Assembly (NCBI RefSeq): GCF_019931165.1
Contig: NZ_JAIOUP010000002.1
Coordinates: 248,001-312,000, forward strand
From: Schnuerera sp. xch1
GTDB lineage: Bacteria; Bacillota; Clostridia; Tissierellales; Tepidimicrobiaceae
Reading direction: 5' to 3'
DNA: 64,000 nt
Shown here: positions 35,236 through 43,760 of the stretch, piece after piece
Position numbering within the stretch: position 1 is the stretch's first letter
Layout: every line of letters begins with the position of its first letter
Position numbers and translations under genes: made by a program
Notes under the pieces: generated by a model
The model's database searches: none
What the model was told of the DNA's origin: nothing
The model's input: only the letters and a program-made list of their open reading frames with translations

Positions 35236-36240
35236 TTACATCAATAATGCTGAAAAGGCATTAAGACCATATCCTACTATGATTATCCCTATGGATACTA
35301 AGACTATAAAAGTTCCTAATAACTTTGGTTTTATTACCTTACTTAACATTACCAAAGAAGGTAAAGACATGGTGGTTACACCCATCATAAAGGCTACAAC
35401 TGTTCCTATTCCTACTCCCTTGGCAACTAAAGCTTCCGCTATGGGTATAGTTCCAAATATATCTGCATATATTGGTACTCCAATAAATGTAGCTATTAAT
35501 ACAGAGAATGGATTGCCACTTCCTAATACCTTTTCTATAATTGACTGGGGTATCCAATTATGGATTCCTGCCCCAATACCAACTCCTATTAAAATATAAG
35601 GCCATACTCTACCAAATATGTCCTTTACCTCTCCCTTAGCAAATTCGATCCTATCTTTAGGGGTCATTTCTTCTAATTCTGTTTCCCCAGCTTCCACTCC
35701 CCATACATAAGATTCAACATATTCTTCCATTTTCATCTTTTCAATTATGACTCCACCTACTATGGCTATTAATATCCCCGTAACCACATAGGCTATTCCA
35801 ATCTTGACCCCAAAAGTAGAAATCAATAGCATAAAGGCCGCTAAGTCTACCATGGGAGATGATATTAGAAAAGAAAATGTTGCTCCTAAAGGTAAACCCG
35901 CTGAAATAAATCCTATAAAAATTGGAATACTAGAACATGAGCAAAAAGGTGTCAGAATTCCTAATATACCTCCTAATATATTTCCTTTAATACCCTTAAT
36001 CCCTCCAAGAAGCCTTTTAGTTCTTTCTGGTGGAAAGTAAGATTGTATATATGAGATAGCAAAGATCATAACTGATAGTAGTATAAATATTTTTATTACA
36101 TCATAGATGAAGAAGTGAACACTTTCCCCTATCCTACTTTCCATAGATAATCTAAATACCTTTACTACCAATTGTTCTACTAGATACCACAGCCACTGCA
36201 TTTTTAGCAATTGAGCATTTAGCCAGCTAAATACACTCAT
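35236..36240 (-). CDS. UPF0718/ArsP-like permease
   Basis: 334 aa with eight or more predicted membrane helices and the motif FCSCSSIPIFIGF, the cysteine pair that in ArsP binds trivalent organoarsenicals for export. A long cytoplasmic loop (about 180-215) separates two halves. It lies between ArsR and the thioredoxin, in the same operon. Function as methylarsenite efflux is supported by family and by arsM nearby, but ArsP itself is only one branch of this family. Confidence 0.8.
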   Translation of the reverse strand: MSVFSWLNAQLLKMQWLWYLVEQLVVKVFRLSMESRIGESVHFFIYDVIKIFILLSVMIFAISYIQSYFPPERTKRLLGGIKGIKGNILGGILGILTPFCSCSSIPIFIGFISAGLPLGATFSFLISSPMVDLAAFMLLISTFGVKIGIAYVVTGILIAIVGGVIIEKMKMEEYVESYVWGVEAGETELEEMTPKDRIEFAKGEVKDIFGRVWPYILIGVGIGAGIHNWIPQSIIEKVLGSGNPFSVLIATFIGVPIYADIFGTIPIAEALVAKGVGIGTVVAFMMGVTTMSLPSLVMLSKVIKPKLLGTFIVLVSIGIIIVGYGLNAFSALLM

Positions 36241-36257
36241 ATTATCACCCCTTTAGA

Positions 36258-36602
36258 TTAATTAGCCTCTTTTATTTCAATATATCTTGCCGCAGCTTTA
36301 CTTTTTTCTATATCTAATCTTAAAATTGGATACTCTTCCACATTATTTACTATATCTTCAAGTATATTAATAAATAGTTGTTCTTCAAGATTTAGTGAGT
36401 AAAAAGTATACTGTTCTTTTCTTTCATCTTTAACAAGGTTCATATCTCTAAGTCTAGCAAGATGCTTTGATACATTCGGTTGAGATATTCCAGTTATACC
36501 TGTTATCTGGCATACACAGAATTCATTATGAAATAGAAGAACCATTATTCTAAGTCTAGTTTCATCTGACAGTAATTTGAAATAATTTATTAACTTATTC
36601 AT
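36258..36602 (-). CDS. ArsR-family metalloid-responsive repressor
   Basis: The 114-aa winged helix carries FCVCQIT at the start of the recognition region, the cysteine pair that senses As(III)/Sb(III) in ArsR. It is followed by GISQPNVSKHLARLR. It sits second in an operon behind the CobW GTPase, with a long inverted repeat upstream of that gene as probable operator. Confidence 0.88.
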   Translation of the reverse strand: MNKLINYFKLLSDETRLRIMVLLFHNEFCVCQITGITGISQPNVSKHLARLRDMNLVKDERKEQYTFYSLNLEEQLFINILEDIVNNVEEYPILRLDIEKSKAAARYIEIKEAN

Positions 36603-36612
36603 CTTTTGCCTC

Positions 36613-37545
36613 CTATCTTAATTTCATCTCTTTGCCTACCACTTCTTCCCAGGCATTAAATATAGGTCTAATTATTTGAGGTCCAATTCTAGATATTATT
36701 ACTAGTTCAGACTCTGGAACCTCATTGTCTGTACTTTTATAATCAATTCTCTTGCCTACCACATCTACCTGATTCCAACCATCTTCCAATCTAAAGAATC
36801 CTTTTACTCTATAGCAATCCTTTTTAATAATCTCTAAAAACTGTGTAAGTTCTTTCTTAGTTATATCTCCATCATACTTTAAGGTTAACGTTTTTGGTCT
36901 GTTTTCAGGTGTATTAGTAGTGTCCTCTACTCCTAGCCAATCTTTCTCTATTAGGTTTTTCTCTAGGAAATTATAATCTATATTGCCATTTATAGATTCT
37001 ACAATATCTACTCTTTCATTTATTTCTCTAATTTTTGATTTAACTCTATTTAACTTTTCTTCATCTATAAGGTCTACTTTAGAAATAATTACTAAGTGAG
37101 CAAATTTAAGTTGTCTCTCTACCGTTTCTATATCTCCTACTTGCTCTAAAAAGTTAACTCCATCCACAATACATATTGCTCCACTATAATCATAAACATC
37201 TCCCTTGGCCACTATAACAGAATCTAGAAATTCCCCTATATTTGATGGATCAGCAAGTCCTGAACTTTCGACAAATACATATTCCATTTCCCTATCTGCC
37301 ATTTCTACTAAAGCAGATACAAAACTAAGCTGTAGACAGGAACAAAATATAGATCCACTGTTTAATTCTACAAGATCCATTCCTTCTTTTTGGACTATGG
37401 GTCCATCTATACCTACCTTCCCAAATTCATTCATTATTACTGCTACTTTACTTGTCTGTAAATCATTTAATACATTTGTAAGAAATGTAGTTTTACCTGC
37501 TCCTAAAAAACCTGTAAGTAAATATAATTTTGTTTTATTTGACAT
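36613..37545 (-). CDS. CobW/COG0523-family GTPase (metal chaperone-like)
   Basis: 310 aa. The G1 motif is GFLGAGKTTF, Walker B is VESSGLADP and the base-recognition motif is SKVD, followed by a CobW C-terminal domain (about 215-300). The family's metal-binding CxCC is altered here to GSIFCSC, leaving a CxC pair. It heads the operon with ArsR, the permease and thioredoxin. The metal or metalloid it handles is unknown; a role in metalation or metal sparing under arsenic stress is inference. Confidence 0.85.
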   Translation of the reverse strand: MSNKTKLYLLTGFLGAGKTTFLTNVLNDLQTSKVAVIMNEFGKVGIDGPIVQKEGMDLVELNSGSIFCSCLQLSFVSALVEMADREMEYVFVESSGLADPSNIGEFLDSVIVAKGDVYDYSGAICIVDGVNFLEQVGDIETVERQLKFAHLVIISKVDLIDEEKLNRVKSKIREINERVDIVESINGNIDYNFLEKNLIEKDWLGVEDTTNTPENRPKTLTLKYDGDITKKELTQFLEIIKKDCYRVKGFFRLEDGWNQVDVVGKRIDYKSTDNEVPESELVIISRIGPQIIRPIFNAWEEVVGKEMKLR

Positions 37546-37559
37546 ATATACTCCCCCTC

Positions 37560-37613
37560 ATTATTATCATATTCCGATATGCCTATATGGGAATGTCGGT
37601 ATATGATAATAAT
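37560..37613. promoter_or_regulatory. Long inverted repeat upstream of the CobW operon
   Basis: Arms of 21 bases (37560-37580 and 37593-37613, two mismatches) begin ATTATTATCATATTCCGATA and enclose 12 bases. Such A/T-rich palindromes with CGA/TCG cores are typical ArsR operators. It lies just before the GTPase start codon. Confidence 0.6.
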
Positions 37614-37680
37614 AACTCTTTTATCATTGATTGTCAATAGTTTATCATTAAATATAATTAATTAATTTAAATACTTTTTG

Positions 37681-37710
37681 CAAAAAGAAAAAGGCTAGCA
37701 TTAACTAGCC
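37681..37710 (-). terminator. Terminator of the arsD-arsA-arsM-arsC operon
   Basis: On the minus strand GGCTAG-TTAATG-CTAGCC is followed by TTTTTCTTTTTG, right after arsC. Confidence 0.75.
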
Positions 37711-37718
37711 CATCTTTA

Positions 37719-38129
37719 TTATAATTTGATTTCATTATTCTTAATTCTTTCCGCTAAATCTTTTACCTTTTCTTCAATTATCTTAGCTGTTTTAATAAAC
37801 TCTTCATCACTTTTGCCTGAAGGATCATCCAATCCCCAATCCTCTTCATGTTTAGAAGGCAAAAAAGGGCAAACAACATTGCAACCCATTTTTATGACTA
37901 TATCAACTTCTGGTATATCATTTAATAACTTGGATTTCTGGGTCTTATTCATATCAATATCATATATATCTTTTATTATCCTCACTGCATCTTGATTAAT
38001 TTCAGGTTTAGTTTCTGTACCTGCAGAATACGAATCAAAAACCTCTGATGCAAATAGTTTTCCTAGTGCTTCTGCCATTTGAGATCTACATGAATTGTGA
38101 ACACATATAAATGCTACCTTTTTTTTCAT
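37719..38129 (-). CDS. arsC: Thioredoxin-coupled arsenate reductase
   Basis: 136 aa of the low-molecular-weight phosphatase fold. The P-loop CVHNSCR (Cys9 to Arg15) and the later redox pair in MGCNVVCPF match the thioredoxin-dependent ArsC class, which reduces As(V) to As(III). The small thioredoxins nearby could supply electrons. It is the last gene of the arsD-led operon, before a strong terminator. Confidence 0.92.
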   Translation of the reverse strand: MKKKVAFICVHNSCRSQMAEALGKLFASEVFDSYSAGTETKPEINQDAVRIIKDIYDIDMNKTQKSKLLNDIPEVDIVIKMGCNVVCPFLPSKHEEDWGLDDPSGKSDEEFIKTAKIIEEKVKDLAERIKNNEIKL

Positions 38130-38168
38130 TTAACTTTCACTCCCTATCTAAATAAGTTCATTCTATTA

Positions 38169-38957
38169 TTATTTTATTGCTTCTATAATATATGAACTAA
38201 CAAAATCCTCCACGTTTCTGTCGGGTGCCCATGACTTAACTATTTCTTTTCCAGTATCCTTTGGTATAAGTTTAATATCTTTAAAGCCAGCTCTATTCAT
38301 CATGGCTCTAATATTTTCAACATATTCTGCACCAGCAATACAGCCTGTCATCATTGCAATATCCTCTTTTATTTCTTCAGGTATTTCAGCTGTGGCAACT
38401 ATATCAGAAATAGATAGCCTTCCTCCTATCCTAAGAACCCTATATGCTTCTTTAAAAACCTGCTCTTTATCAAGTGATAAGTTAATTACACAATTTGAAA
38501 TAATTACATCGATTATTCCATCAGCTACAGGCAAATACTCTATTTCTCCAAGTCTAAAGTCTACATTTGCATACCCATCTTCTTTCGCATTATTTCTTGC
38601 TAAATTTATCATATCGGGGGTCATATCAACACCTATGACCAATCCAGATTCTCCAACCCTACTGCTGGCAAGAAAGCAATCAAATCCTCCTCCACAGCCA
38701 AGGTCAAGAACTGTTTCTCCTTCTTTTAGACTTGCTATAGCTATAGGATTACCACAGCCTAATCCCATATTAGACCCAACAGGTACATTTAAAATATCAT
38801 CTTCAGTATACCCTATCATTTTAGATGCTATATTGGCATCAGTTGTAGTGCTATTACAGCAACCACTTGTTGAACAACAGCCTCCTGCTGAACCCTTTGT
38901 AGCAATTGAAGCATAATTTTTACGAATAACTTTTCTTGTTTTTTCTTTATCACCCAT
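38169..38957 (-). CDS. arsM: Arsenite S-adenosylmethyltransferase
   Basis: About 262 aa. It has an N-terminal Cys cluster GGCCSTSGCC, the SAM-binding motif VLDLGCGGGFD, and later cysteines in SNCVINLS and MMTGCIAGA that bind As(III) in ArsM. It methylates arsenite stepwise. Start at 38957 is chosen because GGAGG is 7 bases upstream (38960 is also possible). Its product could be exported by the permeases or passed to the ArsS pathway. Confidence 0.92.
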   Translation of the reverse strand: MGDKEKTRKVIRKNYASIATKGSAGGCCSTSGCCNSTTTDANIASKMIGYTEDDILNVPVGSNMGLGCGNPIAIASLKEGETVLDLGCGGGFDCFLASSRVGESGLVIGVDMTPDMINLARNNAKEDGYANVDFRLGEIEYLPVADGIIDVIISNCVINLSLDKEQVFKEAYRVLRIGGRLSISDIVATAEIPEEIKEDIAMMTGCIAGAEYVENIRAMMNRAGFKDIKLIPKDTGKEIVKSWAPDRNVEDFVSSYIIEAIK

Positions 38958-39089
38958 CATAAAACCTCCAATTAAGAGTCAGTCGCTACTTTACTTAATT
39001 ATTTCTTAAATTCAAATATACACGCACAAACACCATTTATTGAATAACTCGGATTCTCAAAAATTTTTCATAGTCTTTTCTTTTTCTTA

Positions 39090-39443
39090 TTAAGATAAGG
39101 TATTATACATTCTACTTACAATCAAATATGTTCTCATATTATCAACTGGACCTTTAAATGCAACTTTTCCTTCTATAAAGGTAAGTGGTAGTTGATGACC
39201 TTTTTCTATAAATCTTTGTTCCTTTGGATAATGATTTAAGTCATTATCATTTAAATCTATAAATGATAATTCAAATTTATCCTTTACATCTGTATCTTCC
39301 AGAAATTTCTTAAGCTCTTCATACATTTCAATGGTTGTAGGATCCTCACTAGGACCGCAGCTACTGCTTGGCCCTCAGCCACATGAATCTAAAATTACAT
39401 CATTTTTATAACCAAACATTTGAATATTAACCTTTTTTGACAT
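39090..39443 (-). CDS. Candidate selenoprotein: small Cys-Gly-Sec-Gly-Pro redox protein of the ars operon
   Basis: From ATG 39443, with GGAGG 7 bases upstream, the frame encodes MSKKVNIQMFGYKNDVILDSCG, then TGA (39375-39377), then GPSSSCGPSEDPTTIE and 78 further codons (MYEELKKFLEDTDVK...) to a stop at 39090. The total is 117 aa if TGA is read. The sequence on both sides is clean coding DNA, and the TGA sits where a second Cys would complete a CGCGP motif. Directly after the TGA, a hairpin forms from GGGCC/GGTCC and GCAG/CTGC with a small loop, as in bacterial SECIS elements, though its loop is closer to the TGA than usual. A nonsense mutation is the alternative. It is cotranscribed with arsA and arsM. 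Confidence 0.6.
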
Positions 39444-39477
39444 TATATTACCTCCATATTTGTTTTTATAGAAGATT

Positions 39478-39507
39478 ACAGAGAGAGTATTATATTATAC
39501 TCCCTCT
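39478..39507 (-). other. Hairpin between arsA and the candidate selenoprotein gene
   Basis: AGAG(G)GAGTAT and ATACTCTCTCT pair imperfectly around an AT loop. No T run follows, so it may be a processing or stability element in the operon rather than a terminator. Confidence 0.35.
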
Positions 39508-39571
39508 ACAATTTATAACTTTGTTATTATTTACTCTTTAAATATTACAATTACTGTATTTTTAGCAAATT

Positions 39572-41317
39572 CTATTCTAAAACCTTACTCAGGTTTTCAC
39601 CCTTTAATTCTTCTGGTGTCCACTTAATTATCGCTAGATTTCCCTTAGATACTTCATTTATCTTATTTATCCATTGTACTTCATTACTTGCCTTTGCTTT
39701 TAATACTTCATTTGTAGTATGAGTTGCATAGAGACTTGAGTTTATAATCCACCATTTACTATGGATACCTGCTCTATCTAAGTCCTCTTGTAATCTCTTT
39801 GCTTCATAAAATGGAGTAGCTTCAGCTAATGCTACAATTAATACCTCCGTCAAACTTTGATCTTTTAACTTTGGTAATAGATTTTTAACTGATTCTGGAA
39901 TGTCACCTTGGGTACGTGCAATTTCATTATTATAACTTTGTGTCGATTCTAATAGTAATAATGTGTGCCCTGTTGGAGCAGTATCTATAACTACTATCTC
40001 ATCTTCTGAGAGTGCTACTATTTCAGCCAATGCTCTAAATATGGCTATTTCTTGAGTACACGGAGATCTTAAATCTTCCTCTATATAGGCAATATCATCA
40101 TCATTCATTGTTTCTCTTGCTTTACTAAGGACTTCTTCTGTATATTTTTCCAATTCCTTCTTCTCATCTATTTTACTTATAGTAATCCCATGGGTTTCTT
40201 CTAAAACAAATTTTAAATGATCAGCAGGATCAGTAGTTGTAAGATGTACCTTTTTCCCCTTCTTCGCTAATTCTAATGCAATAGTAGCGGCAATAGTAGT
40301 TTTTCCCACACCACCCTTACCCATGGTAAATATTACTTTCTTGTCTGTTTTATATAAATCATCTATCACATTATTTAATTTAGGAATATGATTTATAGCT
40401 AACTTTTCATCTGAATATTCTATATCTCCACTTTTAAATAATCCTCTTACATTATCTATTCCCGTTATATTATAAGCTCTTAGTGGTATTTCATATGTTT
40501 CAAGGGTTTTAAGACCATCTGGAATATTTTCTAATACCTTCTGTTGCATATTATACATCTGGTTAGAAAGGCTATCATCATGTTCTTGCAGCACTCCATT
40601 AACCACTAGTAATTGATTGTTTACTCCTATGTCTTGTAGCTCAATGGATGCTCTTTCAGCTTCTATTAAAGTTGATGTCTCAGGACGTGAAATTAGTATT
40701 AAGGTAGTCTTTTCTTTATCAGAAAGGTTCTCTACTGCCAGCTTATATGTTTCCTTTTTATCTTCAAGTCCCGATAACTGTCCTAAACATGATGCACCGT
40801 GTGTGCTTTCACTGATGAAATTAGTCCAGGCTGAAGGAAGCTCAAGCATTCTAAGTGTATGACCTGTTGGTGCGGTATCAAATATTATATGGTCATATGC
40901 TTGTGCTGCTTTTTCATCTGTAATAAAACTAGAAAATTCATTAAAAGCTGCTATTTCAACTGTACATGAACCTGAAAGCTGTTCTTCCATATTTTGCAAT
41001 ACTGCATCTGGTAGCTTTCCTCTATATGGTGCTAAAACACTTTCTTTATATTCTTCAGCTGCTGCTTCCGGCTCAAAATTTGCTACTACTAAGTTTGGAA
41101 CTTTGTCTATAATTACCCCTTTATTGTCTAATTCTGTTTCAAATACATCTTGAAGGTTAGAGGCTGGATCGGTACTTACAAGCATAATCTTTTTACCTTC
41201 ATCGGCTAAAGCTACTGCTATAGCACAAGCTGTTGAAGTCTTACCTACCCCACCCTTTCCAGTAAAAAATAAATACTTTGTCAGGTTTATATCATTTAAG
41301 TCAAATTCTTTAAACAA
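39572..41317 (-). CDS. arsA: Arsenite efflux pump ATPase
   Basis: 581 aa with two homologous ATPase halves, each with a deviant Walker A (GKGGVGKTS near 19-27, GKGGVGKTT near 332-340) and a DTAPTGHT switch. The metalloid-binding cysteines are in LSGSCTVE and SPCTQE. ArsA receives As(III) from ArsD and energises the membrane efflux protein, here Acr3. It lies directly after arsD. Length is typical. Confidence 0.95.
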   Translation of the reverse strand: MFKEFDLNDINLTKYLFFTGKGGVGKTSTACAIAVALADEGKKIMLVSTDPASNLQDVFETELDNKGVIIDKVPNLVVANFEPEAAAEEYKESVLAPYRGKLPDAVLQNMEEQLSGSCTVEIAAFNEFSSFITDEKAAQAYDHIIFDTAPTGHTLRMLELPSAWTNFISESTHGASCLGQLSGLEDKKETYKLAVENLSDKEKTTLILISRPETSTLIEAERASIELQDIGVNNQLLVVNGVLQEHDDSLSNQMYNMQQKVLENIPDGLKTLETYEIPLRAYNITGIDNVRGLFKSGDIEYSDEKLAINHIPKLNNVIDDLYKTDKKVIFTMGKGGVGKTTIAATIALELAKKGKKVHLTTTDPADHLKFVLEETHGITISKIDEKKELEKYTEEVLSKARETMNDDDIAYIEEDLRSPCTQEIAIFRALAEIVALSEDEIVVIDTAPTGHTLLLLESTQSYNNEIARTQGDIPESVKNLLPKLKDQSLTEVLIVALAEATPFYEAKRLQEDLDRAGIHSKWWIINSSLYATHTTNEVLKAKASNEVQWINKINEVSKGNLAIIKWTPEELKGENLSKVLE

Positions 41318-41319
41318 GT

Positions 41320-41709
41320 CTATTCCTCCTCTGTTATGTTAGCAACATCATTATTTTGTTTCATTAATTTTTTTGCTCCCAATCCAGACATTGTATATTC
41401 CTCTGGTATCTCCAAAAATTTTATAAATTCTTCATTTGTAGGATATTCCTTAGTCTTCACAACTTCTCCATCTACCATAGTAATAGGAAGTGCATCAACA
41501 CCTTCATCTATCAAAAATTGATTTACTATCTTATTATCTATATAAGCCTTGGGATTTTCGGAAAGGTTATGCCTTTCTACCTTAACTCCTTTTTTCTCCA
41601 GTCTATTTAAAAGTGTAGACACTCTTAAAAGATTTTTATCAACCGATGGTCCACAAACTCCTGTAGAACAACACATTGCTGGATCAAATATTTCCATTCT
41701 TTTCATCAT
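41320..41709 (-). CDS. arsD: Arsenic metallochaperone
   Basis: 129 aa of the thioredoxin-like ArsD fold. The conserved vicinal pair is in AMCCSTGVCGPSVD (Cys12-Cys13 type plus Cys18), which carries As(III) to ArsA. It is the first gene of the operon, two bases before arsA, and an ArsR-type operator lies 30 bases upstream of its start. Confidence 0.94.
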   Translation of the reverse strand: MMKRMEIFDPAMCCSTGVCGPSVDKNLLRVSTLLNRLEKKGVKVERHNLSENPKAYIDNKIVNQFLIDEGVDALPITMVDGEVVKTKEYPTNEEFIKFLEIPEEYTMSGLGAKKLMKQNNDVANITEEE

Positions 41710-41737
41710 TTATCATCCTTTCACTTTGTATTAATGT

Positions 41738-41760
41738 TTATATTCGATTATACTCATATA
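41738..41760. promoter_or_regulatory. ArsR operator copy 1
   Basis: The 23-base sequence TTATATTCGATTATACTCAT-ATA upstream of arsD is identical to the one at 43579-43601 upstream of an arsR gene. One ArsR therefore probably controls both operons. Confidence 0.65.
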
Positions 41761-41808
41761 TGTTATAAAAAATATTCCATATCATACCCAAAATCAACCT
41801 TTAATTGT

Positions 41809-42873
41809 TTAATCTTCTCTTACTGTCTTTGGGAACCAATGCTTAGTATTGTTGGCTATCTTAACAAGAAACAACATTAGGGGTACTTCAGTTAAGACTC
41901 CTACTGTTGTTGCAAGTGCAGCTGGTGAATCCATTCCAAACAATGCTATTGCTACTGCAACTGCTAGTTCAAAGAAGTTTGATGCACCTATCATACCTGC
42001 CGGTGCTGCTATGTCGAAAGGTAGTTTAAGCCATTTAGCTGCCCCATATGCTATAAAGAAGATTAAAAATGTCTGGATGGTAAGTGGAATAGCTATAAGC
42101 AAAATGTGTAATGGATTATTCAATATAGTTTCACCTTGGAATGAAAATAACAACACAAGCATTAACAATAATCCTGCAGTTGTTGCACCATCAAATTTAG
42201 GTAAAAACTCATTTTCAAAATAATCAATCCCTTTTTTCTTTGTTACCTGAACTCTAGTTAATATACCACCTGCCAATGGAATTACTACAAAAAGAACAAC
42301 AGATAATATTAAAGTATCCCATGGAACCACCACATTACTAACTCCTAGTAAAAACTTAACTATAGGAATAAATGCTACCAATATAATTAAATTATTAGTT
42401 GCCACTTGAACCACTGTATAAGCTGGATTACCTTTTGTTAATGTACTCCATACGAATACCATTGCTGTACATGGTGCAGCTCCCAGTAAAACTGCTCCTG
42501 CTAAATATTCCGTTGCAAGCTCTGGTGTTATAAAGGTTTTGAAAACTACAAATAAGAAAAATGAAGCTATTCCATACATCGTAAAAGGTTTTATAATCCA
42601 ATTTGTTATCCATGTCACATACAACCCTTTAGGATTTTTCCCTACATTTTTTGTACTTTGAAAATCTACCTTCATCATCATTGGATAAATCATTACCCAA
42701 ATAAGTATAGCTGTTGGTATTGAGACATTTGCATATTCAAACTTGCCAAAAAATTCAGGTATTGCAGGTAGATATTTACCAATCAATACTCCAGCTACCA
42801 TACAGATGGCTACCCAAAGTGTTAAATATTTTTGAAAAAAGTTTATTCCTGATTGTATTTCTTTTTTTGCCAT
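41809..42873 (-). CDS. acr3: Acr3-family arsenite efflux transporter
   Basis: About 354 aa with ten predicted membrane helices. The functional Cys of Acr3 is visible in GAAPCTAMVFVWS, and FELAVAVAIALFG is conserved near the end. It exports As(III), alone or with ArsA. ATG 42873 (MAKKEIQ) is preferred because AAAGGCGG precedes it. It follows two ArsR genes on the same strand. Confidence 0.93.
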   Translation of the reverse strand: MAKKEIQSGINFFQKYLTLWVAICMVAGVLIGKYLPAIPEFFGKFEYANVSIPTAILIWVMIYPMMMKVDFQSTKNVGKNPKGLYVTWITNWIIKPFTMYGIASFFLFVVFKTFITPELATEYLAGAVLLGAAPCTAMVFVWSTLTKGNPAYTVVQVATNNLIILVAFIPIVKFLLGVSNVVVPWDTLILSVVLFVVIPLAGGILTRVQVTKKKGIDYFENEFLPKFDGATTAGLLLMLVLLFSFQGETILNNPLHILLIAIPLTIQTFLIFFIAYGAAKWLKLPFDIAAPAGMIGASNFFELAVAVAIALFGMDSPAALATTVGVLTEVPLMLFLVKIANNTKHWFPKTVRED

Positions 42874-42894
42874 TATAATTCCGCCTTTCATTTA

Positions 42895-43164
42895 TTATTT
42901 GATTAAGTATCTAATATAGTCACCAACTAACTGGACTTGTAATTTATTGATTGAATAACATTTATTTTTTCCCTGCTTTTCTTCTACTATTAATCCAGAT
43001 TCCTTTAAAATCTTTATATGATGAGAAATAGTTGGTTGAGTTAACTCTAAATTGCTTTCCATATTCTTAAAAGTAGACTTCCCCTCTTTCAAAAGATATA
43101 GAATTTTAATTCTATTATTGTCTGATAAAGCTTTGAAAATTTTTATAATACCTTTTTCTTTCAT
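42895..43164 (-). CDS. ArsR-family repressor without the usual Cys pair
   Basis: This 89-aa winged helix (IFKALSDNNRIKILYLL, TQPTISHHIKILKESGL) lacks the ELCVC arsenic site; the region reads GKSTFKNMESN. A Cys near the end (NKCYSIN) remains. It may sense something else, or use other cysteines. It sits between the canonical arsR and acr3. Confidence 0.8.
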   Translation of the reverse strand: MKEKGIIKIFKALSDNNRIKILYLLKEGKSTFKNMESNLELTQPTISHHIKILKESGLIVEEKQGKNKCYSINKLQVQLVGDYIRYLIK

Positions 43165-43190
43165 ATTTTTATCACATTAAAATCTCCTTT

Positions 43191-43556
43191 TTACGTAAAG
43201 ACAATTGTATCCATTTCTTTTATATTGTCACAATTCAAGCCACTTTCTTTATATTTAGATAATCTATCTAGGTCTCTTATAAATTCATTATTTTGATCCA
43301 TCTTTTCAATTAGAAACTTATATAATAATTTATTTTCTTTAGTAAACTCTGGGTTTATCTGATAATATGTCCATTGTGCTTTCTTTTCAAAAATAACTAT
43401 TTCTTCATTCCTAAGCCTAGTTAAATGTCTTGATACATTAGATTGAGTTGTATCTAAGATAATTTCAATCTCACAAACGCATAACTCACCTCTTCGCAGT
43501 AAGTTTATTATCCTTAATCTATTTTCATCTCCTAATACTTTAAATAAATTATCCAT
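43191..43556 (-). CDS. arsR: ArsR, As(III)-responsive repressor
   Basis: 121 aa with the sensor motif GELCVCEIE before the recognition helix (TTQSNVSRHLTRLR). It heads the arsR-arsR-acr3 operon. Its promoter region carries the operator also seen in front of arsD, so it is the best candidate for the cluster-wide regulator. Confidence 0.9.
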   Translation of the reverse strand: MDNLFKVLGDENRLRIINLLRRGELCVCEIEIILDTTQSNVSRHLTRLRNEEIVIFEKKAQWTYYQINPEFTKENKLLYKFLIEKMDQNNEFIRDLDRLSKYKESGLNCDNIKEMDTIVFT

Positions 43557-43578
43557 TAACTTTCACCTCCTAATATGA

Positions 43579-43601
43579 TTATATTCGATTATACTCATAT
43601 A
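43579..43601. promoter_or_regulatory. ArsR operator copy 2
   Basis: Identical over 23 bases to the element at 41738-41760, and placed 23 bases before the arsR start codon. Confidence 0.65.
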
Positions 43602-43653
43602 ATATGCTTCTATTCTTTAATTGTCAATCCTTTTTTATTTTTTTTAAAAAGAG

Positions 43654-43742
43654 TTGACAAAATCAAAACTTATGAATATTATAATATTAAATATATATAT
43701 CAATTTTTCTTGATATATATATCAAATTTTCTTGATGTATAT
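43654..43742 (+). promoter_or_regulatory. Promoter with overlapping tandem palindromes
   Basis: -35 TTGACA (43654-43659), 17-base spacer, -10 TATTAT (43677-43682). Downstream, ATATATATCAA-N6-TTGATATATAT (43693-43720, perfect) overlaps a second copy (43715-43742, one mismatch), a 22-base period. The motif differs from the operator of the divergent arsR, so this ArsR probably recognises its own sites. Confidence 0.65.
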
Positions 43743-43760
43743 AGAAAGTAGGTGAATAGG

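Noticed and set aside
38302-38916. 204-codon plus-strand frame opposite arsM
   Set aside because: Antisense shadow of a well-supported arsM; no ribosome site and low-complexity Ser/Pro/Ile composition.
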